A stretch of 64,000 nt of DNA from Entoloma clypeatum (Eukaryota > Basidiomycota > Agaricomycetes > Agaricales > Entolomataceae). Shown here in pieces: positions 33,422 to 42,937 of this stretch. Location: the NCBI GenBank assembly GCA_963565915.1, contig OY751489.1, forward strand, positions 3,100,001-3,164,000. The letters run 5' to 3'. Under the pieces are notes generated by a model. It was given only the letters and a program-made list of their open reading frames with translations, was not told where the DNA came from and searched no databases. Both the position numbers and the translations under genes were made by a program. Positions within the stretch are counted from its first letter, which is position 1. The number at the start of each line of letters is the position of its first letter.

Positions 33422-34305
33422 AACTTGAGTCCGACCTCCGACCTCGGATCCTCGGATCCTCCGAAATAAGGACACCAACGTATTAGCAAGGGCACAACAC
33501 ACAAGTTGAAGCCAAGTCCTTGCCCCTATGTTGCATGCGCTCTGACCCTCCGACTTTCCGACGCGTCTGACGTAGCTCCGACGTTTTGTTGATCAGTTCT
33601 TAACATGCGCCGCCGTTTGTTGGATAAGGTGTCCCAATTTCAGGAGGTCGGAGGAGAGGTTGGAGATGCAGAGGTCCTCGGAGAGATCTCGGTGAGAGAC
33701 ACATTGACGTGGAAGTGGTCGGACGACATCAGAGTTGTGACTCGGACACAGTACTGAGCTTGTCAAAGGGTAACGATGGAGGAAGAGCAGTAGATGAGGA
33801 TGTCATCGGCGTATTGTACCACGGCGAGGATCTCTGGCATGAACGGGGAGTAGGAGTGAACTTTGTTGATATGTGAACTGAGGAACTACAGGTATGGTAT
33901 GAGCTTAAATACCTAAATGTGATTACTTTACGGAGATGGTCGGAGTAGGTCCGGAGTTGTGGCGTAAGTTGCCAGCGACTGTAACGAACATCGGAGATGT
34001 CGGTCAACGGACCATGCAGAAAAGGCAATGCATAAGTAAACGGGAATATGAATATGAAATGCATAAAGGCATGGAGTTATGAATATGAAATGCACAATGG
34101 CAACGTGCGGAGATGCGGAGGTAACGGATGTCCGGAATGTCAGAGGACAATCGGAGTGGATCGCAGATTCGGAGACAGATATAACAGTACTCCCCTCTTA
34201 GGTCTGACACCCATGGAAGACCACGAGAAAATAAACAAGGTCATGTGGTCTTGGTTATTTAACGGAGATGAGCGGCCCAAGGGTTTTCTTCCAGTTACCA
34301 CCAAC

Positions 34306-35153
34306 ATGCCCCAAGACTTGAACACACAACCCGCGCACTCCAGCGCCAACCCGAAGAGGAGCTCCTGCACCGTCTGGCGCAGGTACGCAAGGAGAAGGAG
34401 GAGGCGGAGGCAAGGAAGAAGGCAGAGGCCAAGGGGAGGCAGAGGCGAAGAAGAGGGCAGAGGCAGAGGCAAAGGCAGAGGCAGAGGCGGAGAAGAAGAG
34501 GGCAAAGAAGGCGGGGAAACAGAGGGCGGAGAGCGGAGCAGAGGAGTCAGAGGTCCGGGGGGAGGTGTGTCAGGCCTGTGCGCAGGCCAAGGTGGAATGC
34601 AAGTGGGCACTGTGAGTACCCGCTTTTCCATCTTTTTCTTACTGACAATCTCCTTAGGCAGGGGAAGGGCACCGCATGCCAGCGGTGCAAAGACGGCAAA
34701 CGGGTTTGTCTGAGGGCCGGCAAGACGCGGGCAAAGCGGAAGCGGGGAAAGATGGAGGAAGCTGTTGCGGAGGTTGTGGGCCCAAGCGGGGCGAAAAACT
34801 GCTGCAGCGCAGGGGTCGCGGAGGAGCTCCAGGGGCTCCGGGAGGCTCTGGAAGAGAGGGAGGAGCAGTCGGCGAGGGTCGGTTGGGCGCTGCTCTGGCA
34901 GCTTCAAATTATGAACAACCACCTTGCCTACCGGAACTTCCTGCTGGAGGCGGCGGCTCTGGAGTCGGAGCTGGAGGGCGGAGAAGAGGAAGAAGGAGAG
35001 GAAGAGGATGAGGAAAAGGACGAGGGGGAGGACAAGGGGTTGGTGGACGGGGAGCTTGCGGAACTGCAAGTGGAGAAAGAGGAGGTGGAGGGAGAATGGG
35101 GGGATGAGTCGGAGGATGACGGTCCGCCAGCCAAGAAGGCCAAAACCCAGTAG
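34306..35153 (+). pseudogene. Antisense coiled-coil / Zn2Cys6-like gene carried by GYP-C
   Basis: Opposite to GYP-C pol, same position as in GYP-A (between pol stop at 35220 and 3' LTR at 34186). A Glu/Ala/Lys/Arg coiled coil (EEELLHRLAQVRKEKEEAEA...) is followed, after a one-base frameshift near 34431-34437, by more of the same and VCQACAQAKVECKWA. The intron 34612-34657 (GTGAGT...CCTTAG) joins it to QGKGTACQRCKDGKRVC. Cysteine spacing is C-x2-C-x6-C-x10-C-x2-C-x6-C, again Zn2Cys6. Then an Arg/Lys stretch, a helical region (EELQGLREALEEREEQSARV) and a strongly acidic tail ending PPAKKAKTQ. The ATG at 34306 is one frame off, so this copy appears decayed at its N-terminus only. Confidence 0.62.
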
Positions 35154-35219
35154 CCCCTCCCCCCTCTAATTTTATTATTATTATTTTTTATTTTTGCAAT
35201 ATGAATGTCTTGTGGGGTT

Positions 35220-35334
35220 CTATAGGTGTGATAAGGGTCCCGGTTTCTCCGGATATGCGGAGTGGAAGTCCGCGACTAAGTCCGTCACGTGTTCGAGTTC
35301 CATGGTGGGTAGCCAGGACTGTTCCTCATCGGTT
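35220..35334 (-). pseudogene. GYP-C pol, end of chromodomain and stop
   Basis: Reads EGTDEEQSWLPTMELEHVTDLVADFHSAYPEKPG then a TAG at 35220-35222. It joins YLVRWLGYEG at 41910-41914 once GYP-B1 and one CCTTC copy are removed. Confidence 0.85.
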
Positions 35335-35339
35335 CCTTC

Positions 35340-35709
35340 TGTTACGGACTAACGACTACAGACGTATACGCTTACTTTTTCACTTTTACTCATCGGCCCC
35401 CGCTTACACATATTGTATTATACTTTATTTCCTTTAGTATACTTCGCTCCCACGCTGACTCGCTTTCCGCAGCTGTCTGACTCATTCCGCAGTCAGCTTA
35501 CTCATTAGTGCATAGCCTTCCGCAGTCGCCTTACTCATGCGCACTGCCTTCCACAGTTACTGACTCATTCGCTACCGCTCATAGTCAGTACTATATAAAC
35601 CTCATGTACCATAGCTACATTCCTTAGATTTAGCAATCACATTGCTCTTCACCTTTCCATCTTCCTGCATACTCTGCCCGAACCTTGGAACGGTTTGTTA
35701 CGCATAACA
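35340..35709 (+). repeat. GYP-B1 5' LTR
   Basis: Starts TGTTACGGACTAACG, ends GTTACGCATAACA. TATATAAA at 35592-35599. Upstream are repeated CCGCAG and TGACTCA/TTACTCA motifs (bZIP/Gcn4-like half-palindromes). Confidence 0.93.
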
Positions 35710-35722
35710 AGTTGCTAAATCT
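35626..35722 (+). promoter_or_regulatory. GYP-B1 self-priming pair
   Basis: AGATTTAGCAA at 35626-35636, ~27 bp after the TATA box and therefore near the transcript start, is the reverse complement of TTGCTAAATCT at 35712-35722, two bases after the LTR end. The same pairing is kept in GYP-B2. Confidence 0.72.
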
Positions 35723-35769
35723 CGTTAGGTTCGCCCAGAGCAAAGAGAGCAACTACCAGACGAGTCAAG

Positions 35770-36018
35770 ATGTCGCGCTTCTTTGAAGACTTCACCAGTA
35801 ACCCATTCAGCACGCCAGAAGCCCGACAGGAGGAGCTAAGTCCTCGAGACAGTATCGATTTTACGCTTATCCAGCAGTACATCGAATCGGAGATCCGTCA
35901 CATCCTACAGCAGGTGCTTGACGAAGAACTAGACAACGACGAGCATCGCCCCCACGGCGAGATAGCAGAGAGCATCCATCTTGCTCGGCAACACCAGATC
36001 GCGCGTTACAACGCCTGA
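35770..36018 (+). CDS. GYP-B1 leader ORF (N-terminal Gag piece or separate small ORF)
   Basis: 82 residues, MSRFFEDFTSNPFSTPEARQ..., acidic and helical (SEIRHILQQVLDEELDN), ending at a TGA in YNA-stop-QNEL. GYP-B2 has the same TGA but has lost the start codon (ATG to ACG). The frame continues past the TGA for ~35 codons, then a one-base frame change would connect it with the downstream gag. It could be the ancestral Gag N-terminus. Confidence 0.45.
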   Translation: MSRFFEDFTSNPFSTPEARQEELSPRDSIDFTLIQQYIESEIRHILQQVLDEELDNDEHRPHGEIAESIHLARQHQIARYNA

Positions 36019-36128
36019 CAGAATGAACTCGAAAGCTTTCACGTTCAAGAAGGACCTCAGACAGGTCGGATCACAGAGATCAGAGAGTTTATCGGTGTCC
36101 AGACAACCGTTATCAGAAGATTGATTAG

Positions 36129-37367
36129 GACGCTCACATTGAGACGTCCCAGAGCCGCATCACCACGTCTTACTCGAAACAGCAGATCTACGCCCACTTC
36201 ACCACCGACGAGCAACAGACCGAGTACAACCGTTGGGCACGAAACGAGAGACTTGACCCCTTCTTGTGACCAACAGACGCGCAGGAACAGAGATTCCTTA
36301 GAGATCTACAAAGGAAATACCCCAAACGTTTTGCCACCGATTCCGCCGACGAGTCCCCTGACGAATTTACTTTTGACTCCGCGCAGTCAGATACCGAACA
36401 GACGCCTAGAACAGGGACTGATTTTCAACCCCTACCTGTATCCCGAACCCCATCTTCATCCCAACAATCCGACACCTCTCCTACTCCGCAGGTTCTAGAC
36501 ATGGCAGAAGCACCGACAGTACAAACAATGGATACATCCAAGATCATCAAAGATCCTGGGATGTTCAAAGACAGACACACCTTCGACGAGTGGTGGAAAG
36601 CCACCAAATTATACATCAGGTTCCAGAAGGGCCTGTCCGATGATCAGAAAATTCTTGCGGTGTTATCCCGCATGATGGAAGGGTCCGGTAAACACTGGGC
36701 CAGCAACAAGTTAGACGACCTTGCCACCGATGGCGAGAACATCACCTGGTTAGGGTTCTCAGACGACATCGCTACGTGATTCTCTATTGCCAACAAGTCG
36801 GCAGCGGCCAAGGCGAGACTCGAAGTCCTGAAACAGGAGAAACGCACCATCGACGAATTCTTGGACGAATTCGAAGAGCTCTTGAAGCTGTCAAACCTTG
36901 GCGAAGAAACTGGGAAATACATCCTGGAAAAGAACGTCAACCGCAGAATTTCTGAACAAGTGGCTAGCGATGGCAAGACGTACACTGATTACGCAAAGGA
37001 GATCCGAAACAAGGGACGACAGATGGAGGGACATGCATTAGTCATCTGAGGGGGTGGCGACACACGCACCGGATCGGGCACCACTTATGGTGGTCAAGGC
37101 AAAGCCATGGAGATCGACAAAGCAGGAGTAGCCCGTTGCTACAACTGTCAGCGCTTTGGTCACCTTGCCAAAGACTGCAAAGCCCCAAAGAAGAAAGATG
37201 GTCGTAAGTGTTTCAACTGCGACCAAGAAGGACATATCGCGCGCAACTGCTGCAAGCCGAAGAAGAACTCTGGAAAGATTAGGAAGGTGTCTGATGGAGA
37301 TACCGATGATGATGAAACCATCACCATAGAGACCGATGAGAAGGATTTTCCCGAAGGGTCCGATTAA
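36129..37367 (+). pseudogene. GYP-B1 Gag with two zinc knuckles
   Basis: Frame from about 36129 (DAHIETSQSRI) through the internal ATG at 36501 (MAEAPTVQTMDTSK). Gag core FDEWWKATKLYIRF..., then CYNCQRFGHLAKDC and CFNCDQEGHIARNC. In-frame stops: TGA in DPFL-stop-PTDAQ (shared with GYP-B2), TGA at 36776-36778, TGA at 37047-37049 and TAA at 37365-37367. The last three are Arg or Gln codons (CGA, CAA) in GYP-B2, or fit them. Confidence 0.82.
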
Positions 37368-37408
37368 ACGACGCTAAGTCGCGACCCTTATCCATTAAAC
37401 GAACTCGC

Positions 37409-40400
37409 TTGCCTGGTGCAGCTACAGACAATATAACTTATGTTATCCCTGCAAAGCGAGCCGTTGCGTCAACTAAGATTGTCAAGGGAGATAAACCTCC
37501 GAAACGACGAGAGATCAAGCTGCAAGCTCAGATCAAAACACGACGAGGACCAAAGGCCATTCGACCCGAGGTTGATAGCGGATGTGAACGCACATGTATC
37601 CATCCCAGAATAGTACGCGAACAGAACCTTCCCACACGGGGAATAAAGCCCATATCAATCCTAAATGCGGATGGATCACCGAACCGACAACAGAAAGCAG
37701 AAAAACTTGCCGAAGTCAAGCTAGACTTAGGAACACACCAGGAAACCATGGAAGCAATGGTATTGGACATTGGGAGAATGGACATGCTTTTGGGACATGA
37801 CTGGTTGGTGCACCACAACCCCACAATCAATTGGACGACCGGCGCTGTAACATTCAACCGGTGCCCATCAACATGTCAAACCAAACACTCGGATTTCAGG
37901 GTTAACCTTAATGGTCGCAAACATCGGGTTTGCATGGTGGAAGTACGAGACAAGGACGCGCCCAAGAAATCGGATCAGAAATGGAAGCCCGGAGACCCCA
38001 TATTGGAAGCAGTTACTCCCACACCACCTCCCACAGCCAAACGACCCTCATACGTTGAACGTTTTGCCCATCTCTTTGAAAAAGAAAACTTTGACAAGAT
38101 CCCAAAGGAAAGAGAATGGGACCACGGCATCGAACTTACACCGGACGCACCAAAGGAGCTAGGAGGAAACACATATCCTATGACCCAAAAGGAGCAAGAA
38201 GAACTGGACGAATTCATCGATGAAGGCCTGGCAACCGGAAAGATCCGACCGTCCAAATCCCCTTATGCATCACCCTGCTTCTTCATTAACAAGAAAGACG
38301 GTTCCAAACGATTGGTACAGGATTATCGCACGGTCAATAAATTCACGGTTAAGGACAAATTCCCACTCCCACGCATCAACGACCTCTTGAATGTATTGAA
38401 GGACGCAGTCTACTTCAACAAAATGGACATCATGTGGGGATACAATAACGTGCGGATCAAGAAGGGTGACGAATGGAAAGCCGCCTTCCTGACCAGCCGA
38501 GGATTGTTTGAACCATTGGTCATGTTTTTCGGTCTCTGCAACTCCCCGGGAACGTTCTCTCGGATGATGGCCAGCCTATTCAGGGATCAGATCCGTCGGC
38601 GCATCTGTGTGATTTACATGGATGACATAGTGGTTATTGGTAAAACCAAGGAAGAACTTGCCTGGAACACCGAAGAGATCTTGCAGATTCTGTCAGACAA
38701 TGACCTGTTCCTAAAGGAGAAGAAGTGTCTTTGGGAAGTAACGAAATTCCCCATATTGGGATATGTCATTGGAGAAGGACGTGTTGAGATGGAAACTGAA
38801 AAGGTGGACACAATCCGGAACTGGCGAGTACCCACATCAAAAAAGGAAGTCCAGAGATTCCTGGGATTTGCCAATTTTTATCGACGCTTCATTGAAGGAT
38901 ACTCAAACATTGCAAAGCCACTCACAACACTTACGGGAAATACAGCATTCACGTGGGGACCAGCGGCGCAAGAAGCATTTGAAGGTCTCATACGGGCAAT
39001 CACGACGGCACCAGTCTTGGCATTGCCCAAACCGGACGGACAGTTCAGGGTCAAAACCGATGCATCGGGTTATGCGATTGGAGCGGTACTTTCACAGAAA
39101 CAAGACGACAAGTGGCATCCTATCGCGTTCTTGTCGCAGACCATGTCCGCGGCCGAACAGAATTACGAGATATATGACAAGGAACTCTTGGCAGTCATGG
39201 AAGCACTGAAGGACTGGCGACATTATCTACTTGAAGCCAAGGAACGTTTCGAGATCTTAACCGATCACAAAAACCTGGAGTATTTCCGGCGTCCTCAGGA
39301 CCTAAACCAACGACAGAGGCGCTGGAAGATGAAGTTACAAGACTATGACTTCGAACTGCGACATGTACCTGGGAAGACAAACGCGAAAGCAGACATCCTG
39401 TCACGTTTACCCTGGTATGAGACGGAACTCGAGCCGCAGGACAGCGACCAAATGCTCAAGGAGGGGCTATTTTTGAAACGATTGGAATCAGAAGATGTGA
39501 TACAAATGGAGATGTTCATGGAGGAACAATTCTTTGAAGGGGGTGAAACATCTGATTCCATCAAAATTGGAAACATCACAACCATCGAAAACCCATGGAT
39601 CGCACGCATCAAGGCCTCGAATCACATGGAGACAGAGGTAACCCAGGGTCTGAAGAAGAATCCTCACTGGTACCAGCAGGAAAATGGCATCACCTACGCA
39701 GGAGAACGAGTCTATGTTCCACCAGACCCACAATTGCGCCAAGAACTGATGTTTGAAGCGCACGACGCACCAGTGGCAGGACATCCAGGACAATATCGAA
39801 CACATGAACTCCTCACTCGCACCTACTGGTGGCCCACCATCCTACATGACGTAAAGAAGTATGTGAAAGGTTGTGACACCTGTCAACGTAACAAGATCAG
39901 CCGCCAAAGGAGACACGCCCCTCTACACCCTAACGCCGCGCCAAGTCAACCATGGGAAGACATAGGGATTGACGTCGTGGGACCGATACCAGAATCTGAT
40001 GGGAAGAACGCAATTCTGGTCATCACGGACAGACATTCAAAGATGCTTCATCTCATCCCGACAACCGTGGAACTATCGGCTGAAGGATTAGCCAAGATCT
40101 ATAGGGACCAGATATGGAAGCTTCATGGGATCCCTAAGAAGATCATTAGTGACAGAGGACCACAGTTCGCCGCGAAGTTCATGGAGATACTTTGCCGCAT
40201 GTTGGGAATCAAGAGAAACCTGTCCACTGCGTACCATCCACAAACTGATGGACAAGCCGAACGATCGCATCAGGAAACCGAGGTGTTCTTACGAAACTTT
40301 GTCAACCATCTACAAGATGATTGGGCGGAATGGATCGCAATCGCAGAATTCCAGTACAATGACAAAGAACATCAAGCGACAAAGTACACACCATTCTATC

Positions 40401-41017
40401 TCAACTACGGTCTGCATCCTTGGAAGGGAGAACTTGTGTTGGAAGACACCAGTCCAGCGGCAAACGACTTCTTGAAAAAACTCAAACAGGCACGAGAAGA
40501 AGCCAACGCAGCACTGAAACAGGCCCAGGATCAGATGAAGAAGACAGTTGACACACGACGAAGCCCGTCTCGGAATTACCGCATCAGAGACAAGGTGTGG
40601 CTAGAAGGGACTAACATCAGGACTGATCGTCTCTCAAAGAAACTTGACGCCCTCCGACACGGACCGTTCAAAGTCCTAGAGAAGAAAGGAGCTAGCGCAT
40701 ACCGTCTTGATCTTCCCAAAACCTGGAAGATGATCCACCCTGTGTTCAACGAGACCCTGTTATCGCCATACGAAACCCCGAAGTATGCCATTCAGAAAAA
40801 GAAGCCAGCCCCTGATCCGATCATCGTCGAAGGACGAGAAGAATACCATGTCTCCACGATCCTGGACTCTCGGAAATTCCGTGGAAAGATCCAGTACCTT
40901 GTCCAATGGGAAGGGTATGGCCCAGAAGAGAACACGTGGGAACCTCAGACTAATGTTCAGAACGCTCAAGACTTGATCCGAGATTTTCATCGGCAAAATC
41001 CATCGTGTCCACAATAA
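37409..41017 (+). CDS. GYP-B1 Pol, uninterrupted 1202-residue polyprotein
   Basis: Retropepsin VDSGCERTCIHP (Asp near residue 55) and LLGHDWLVHHNP; RT with LVQDYRTVNKFTVKDKFPLPR and IYMDDIVVIG (~403); RNase H KTDASGYAIGAVL (~550), YDKELLAVMEALKDWRHY; H2C2 region HDAPVAGHPGQ...CDTCQRNK (~783-828); integrase GIDVVGPIPESDG, ISDRGPQFAAKF (~912), YHPQTDGQAERSHQ; GPY/F-like segment (RHGPFKVLEKKGASAYRLDLP); C-terminal chromodomain (~1145-1197) EYHVSTILDSRKFRGKIQYLVQWEGYG...TWEP. The chromodomain probably targets integration to heterochromatin. No stop or frameshift. The first codons before the protease are in a different frame from gag, so expression would need a shift or separate initiation. Confidence 0.93.
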   Translation: MPGAATDNITYVIPAKRAVASTKIVKGDKPPKRREIKLQAQIKTRRGPKAIRPEVDSGCERTCIHPRIVREQNLPTRGIKPISILNADGSPNRQQKAEKLAEVKLDLGTHQETMEAMVLDIGRMDMLLGHDWLVHHNPTINWTTGAVTFNRCPSTCQTKHSDFRVNLNGRKHRVCMVEVRDKDAPKKSDQKWKPGDPILEAVTPTPPPTAKRPSYVERFAHLFEKENFDKIPKEREWDHGIELTPDAPKELGGNTYPMTQKEQEELDEFIDEGLATGKIRPSKSPYASPCFFINKKDGSKRLVQDYRTVNKFTVKDKFPLPRINDLLNVLKDAVYFNKMDIMWGYNNVRIKKGDEWKAAFLTSRGLFEPLVMFFGLCNSPGTFSRMMASLFRDQIRRRICVIYMDDIVVIGKTKEELAWNTEEILQILSDNDLFLKEKKCLWEVTKFPILGYVIGEGRVEMETEKVDTIRNWRVPTSKKEVQRFLGFANFYRRFIEGYSNIAKPLTTLTGNTAFTWGPAAQEAFEGLIRAITTAPVLALPKPDGQFRVKTDASGYAIGAVLSQKQDDKWHPIAFLSQTMSAAEQNYEIYDKELLAVMEALKDWRHYLLEAKERFEILTDHKNLEYFRRPQDLNQRQRRWKMKLQDYDFELRHVPGKTNAKADILSRLPWYETELEPQDSDQMLKEGLFLKRLESEDVIQMEMFMEEQFFEGGETSDSIKIGNITTIENPWIARIKASNHMETEVTQGLKKNPHWYQQENGITYAGERVYVPPDPQLRQELMFEAHDAPVAGHPGQYRTHELLTRTYWWPTILHDVKKYVKGCDTCQRNKISRQRRHAPLHPNAAPSQPWEDIGIDVVGPIPESDGKNAILVITDRHSKMLHLIPTTVELSAEGLAKIYRDQIWKLHGIPKKIISDRGPQFAAKFMEILCRMLGIKRNLSTAYHPQTDGQAERSHQETEVFLRNFVNHLQDDWAEWIAIAEFQYNDKEHQATKYTPFYLNYGLHPWKGELVLEDTSPAANDFLKKLKQAREEANAALKQAQDQMKKTVDTRRSPSRNYRIRDKVWLEGTNIRTDRLSKKLDALRHGPFKVLEKKGASAYRLDLPKTWKMIHPVFNETLLSPYETPKYAIQKKKPAPDPIIVEGREEYHVSTILDSRKFRGKIQYLVQWEGYGPEENTWEPQTNVQNAQDLIRDFHRQNPSCPQ

Positions 41018-41134
41018 AAGAACAAACTTTGAGAACCATTTTCCACATCAACTTCTGTCACATCGAGTTCCCCGCTCCAACTCTTCTCGCCCAACACGCT
41101 GTTCTTCTTATACCTTTCCAACATCATTTCTGCC

Positions 41135-41503
41135 ATGTCCAACATCACCGCCGCCTCCACCGATGCCTCCGATATCAACCCCACCATCACCACCCTCATC
41201 GGCGAAGCGCTCTCCATGCGCGACCAGATCCATGCGCTCGAAACCTCCGTCGCCGACATCCTCCACCGGCAGATGCATATCCGCCTTCATACCCTCTCCG
41301 ATTTACCAACCGCCCCCACCGCTGAGGAGAAGCTCATCCTCAAAAACTATACCAACACCCTTGCTGTCGAGAATCGACGCCTTCGCCTCGCCGTTCGAGG
41401 TTTAGAGTTTGCCACGGCGGTAAACGATGAACTGATAAAGGATTGGGGTAACCGAGTTGACCCTGTCTGGGCCGATCCAAATGGCAACGATGGATGGGAG
41501 TAG
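41135..41503 (+). CDS. GYP-B1 ORF3, conserved small coiled-coil protein downstream of pol
   Basis: 122 residues starting MSNITAASTDASDINPTITTL. A heptad-like stretch (EALSMRDQIHALETSVADILHRQMHIR, described from residues ~26-52) predicts a short coiled coil, followed by a helical C-terminal half with Trp residues (DELIKDWGNRVDPVWADP). It lies in the sense direction 118 bp after the pol stop, before the polypurine tract. GYP-B3 has the colinear ORF (60069-60440), so it is a family trait. No similarity recognised; it might be an envelope-independent accessory or a nucleic-acid chaperone, but there is no evidence for either. Confidence 0.7.
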   Translation: MSNITAASTDASDINPTITTLIGEALSMRDQIHALETSVADILHRQMHIRLHTLSDLPTAPTAEEKLILKNYTNTLAVENRRLRLAVRGLEFATAVNDELIKDWGNRVDPVWADPNGNDGWE

Positions 41504-41541
41504 GTAGTCTGTGAGGACAAAGACCTTGAGGAGGGGAACAT

Positions 41542-41909
41542 GTTACGGACTAACGACTACGGACATATACACTTACTTTTTCACTTTTACTCATCAGCCC
41601 CCACTTACACATATCGTATTATACTTTATTTCCTTTAGTATACTTCGCTCCCGCGCTGACTCGCTTTCCGCAGCTGTCTGACTCATTCCGCAGTCAGCTT
41701 ACTCATTAGTGCATTAGCTATGGTACATGAGGTTTATATAGTACTGACTATGAGCGGTAGCGAATGAGTCAGTAACTGCGGAAGGCAGTGCGCATGAGTA
41801 AGGCGACTGCGGAAGGCTCATTCCTTAGATTTAGCAATCACATTGCTCTTCGCCTTTCCATCTTCCTGCATACTCTGCCCAAACCTTGGAACGGTTTGTT
41901 ACGCATAAC
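41542..41909 (+). repeat. GYP-B1 3' LTR with a 103-bp internal inversion
   Basis: Segment 41716-41818 is the exact-length inverted counterpart of 35514-35616 in the 5' LTR, placing the TATA box on the opposite strand. Flanks on both sides remain colinear. Confidence 0.9.
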
Positions 41910-42937
41910 ACCTTCATAGCCTAGCCAACGGACTAGGTAGAGCAGTTTGCAAGAACGCCGCCGATCCAGTTTGGTGTCAAGGATTTCGGCAATTTTGTAT
42001 TCCACTCCTCCTTCAACATCGATCGGAGGAGGCGGAGTTACTGTCCAGTTCGGAATGATGTTCGGAACAGATGGCTCCAGCATGGAGATGTGGAAAACGG
42101 GGTGAACACCGCGTATGGTGTCTGGAAGTCGGAGGGTGTAAGAGTGTGTACCATTCCTGGCAAGGATGTCAAAGGGGCCAAGGTACTTTTCAGACAGCTT
42201 TTTGGAGGGTCATGTAGTGCGGAAAAACTTGGCCTTCACAAACGCTTGCTGTTCTACTTTGAGCGGAGGGGGCGGAGCACGCCGGAGATCGGCGGGGCCT
42301 TGATAACGTCGTTGAGCTTCTAGGATTGTAGATTTGAGCTCTTGGTGAAGCTCGTCCAGGTCTACAATGAATTGTCGGGCACGGGCAGATGCGAGGTCAT
42401 GCTCCGGATGGACGGAGAGGTTCAGATGATAACCTTTATTGGCGAAGAAGGGCGAGATCCCAGTCGTAGCACTTGGAGCATTGTTGTATGCGAACTCCGC
42501 AAGCGGAAGTAGCTCGGACCAGTTGTCCTGCTGATAGTTGCAGAAGATGCGGAGGTACTGTTCCAAGGTTTGGTTGGTATGTTTGGTTTGACCGTCGCCT
42601 TCAGGATGGTAGCCAGAGGTGAAGTACAGAGTCATGTTGAGGGCTTTTCCGAGGGAGCGGAAAAAGCAGGAGACAAACTCCGGGCCTTGGTCGGAGGTAA
42701 CATGTTCCGGTACTCCGTGCTCAGAGAACACATGCAGGATGAACAAGGTGGCTAGATCTTCGGAGGTGCAGTGGATCGTAGTCGGAACAAAAATGCTTTG
42801 TTTTGTCATTCGGTCAACAATAACAAGGATTGCGTCAAAACTGCTGGAGGTCAGAAGTGTCTCAATGAAGTCCATGGATATGGAGTTCCACGGAAGGTTC
42901 GGAACTGGGAGTTGCTTGAGCATACCATAGGGCTTGT
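41910..42937 (-). pseudogene. GYP-C pol: integrase core to chromodomain start
   Basis: Minus strand: NSISMDFIETLL..., TSDQGPEFVSCFF, YHPEGDGQTKHTNQ, then the chromodomain start (YKIAEILDTKLDRRRSCKLLYLVRWLGYEG) at 41910-42000. A frame change lies near 42215. Truncated by GYP-B1 on the left and GYP-B2 on the right; both breaks have TSDs. Confidence 0.85.

Larger units (their letters stand above)
20728..33605 (+). mobile_element. GYP-A: Tf1/sushi-type Gypsy element carrying an antisense zinc-cluster gene
   Basis: Plus strand, TSD TGCGC (20723-20727, 33606-33610), inserted in the GYP-C LTR. Two 484-bp LTRs (20728-21211; 27341-27645 plus 33427-33605 around COP2). LTRs differ at roughly twenty sites, nearly all CpG transitions. 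Self-priming primer site, gag, pol with chromodomain, antisense gene, polypurine tract AAGGGGGAAA before 27341. Autonomous function is lost through several stops and frameshifts. Confidence 0.93.
27341..33605 (+). repeat. GYP-A 3' LTR, split by COP2
   Basis: 27341-27645 and 33427-33605 total 484 bp after removing COP2 and one AACTT copy, equal in length to the 5' LTR. Confidence 0.93.
20593..34186 (-). repeat. GYP-C 3' LTR, split by GYP-A
   Basis: The first 135 bp (20593-20727) and 576 bp (33611-34186) reconstruct a 711-bp LTR colinear with 52446-53158; the unoccupied target TGTTGC-CGCC is visible there near 52570-52580. Plus-strand ends TGTTAAGTAGG and GATATAACA. Confidence 0.9.
35340..41909 (+). 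mobile_element. GYP-B1: Gypsy chromovirus with intact pol and a third ORF
   Basis: TSD CCTTC (35335-35339, 41910-41914), LTRs 370 and 368 bp, self-priming site, small leader ORF, gag with stops, a 1202-codon pol with no stop, and a 122-codon ORF3. The polypurine tract GGAGGGGAAC is at 41531-41540. The 3' LTR carries a 103-bp internal inversion. Confidence 0.94.

Noticed and set aside
20728..33605. Classical RIP (repeat-induced point mutation, CpA preference)
   Set aside because: Differences between paired LTRs and the stop codons are at CpG, not CpA; the pattern fits methylcytosine deamination.
34140..35069. 309-codon minus ORF in GYP-C
   Set aside because: Leu/Pro/Ser-rich shadow of the Zn2Cys6 gene on the plus strand and not in the pol frame.
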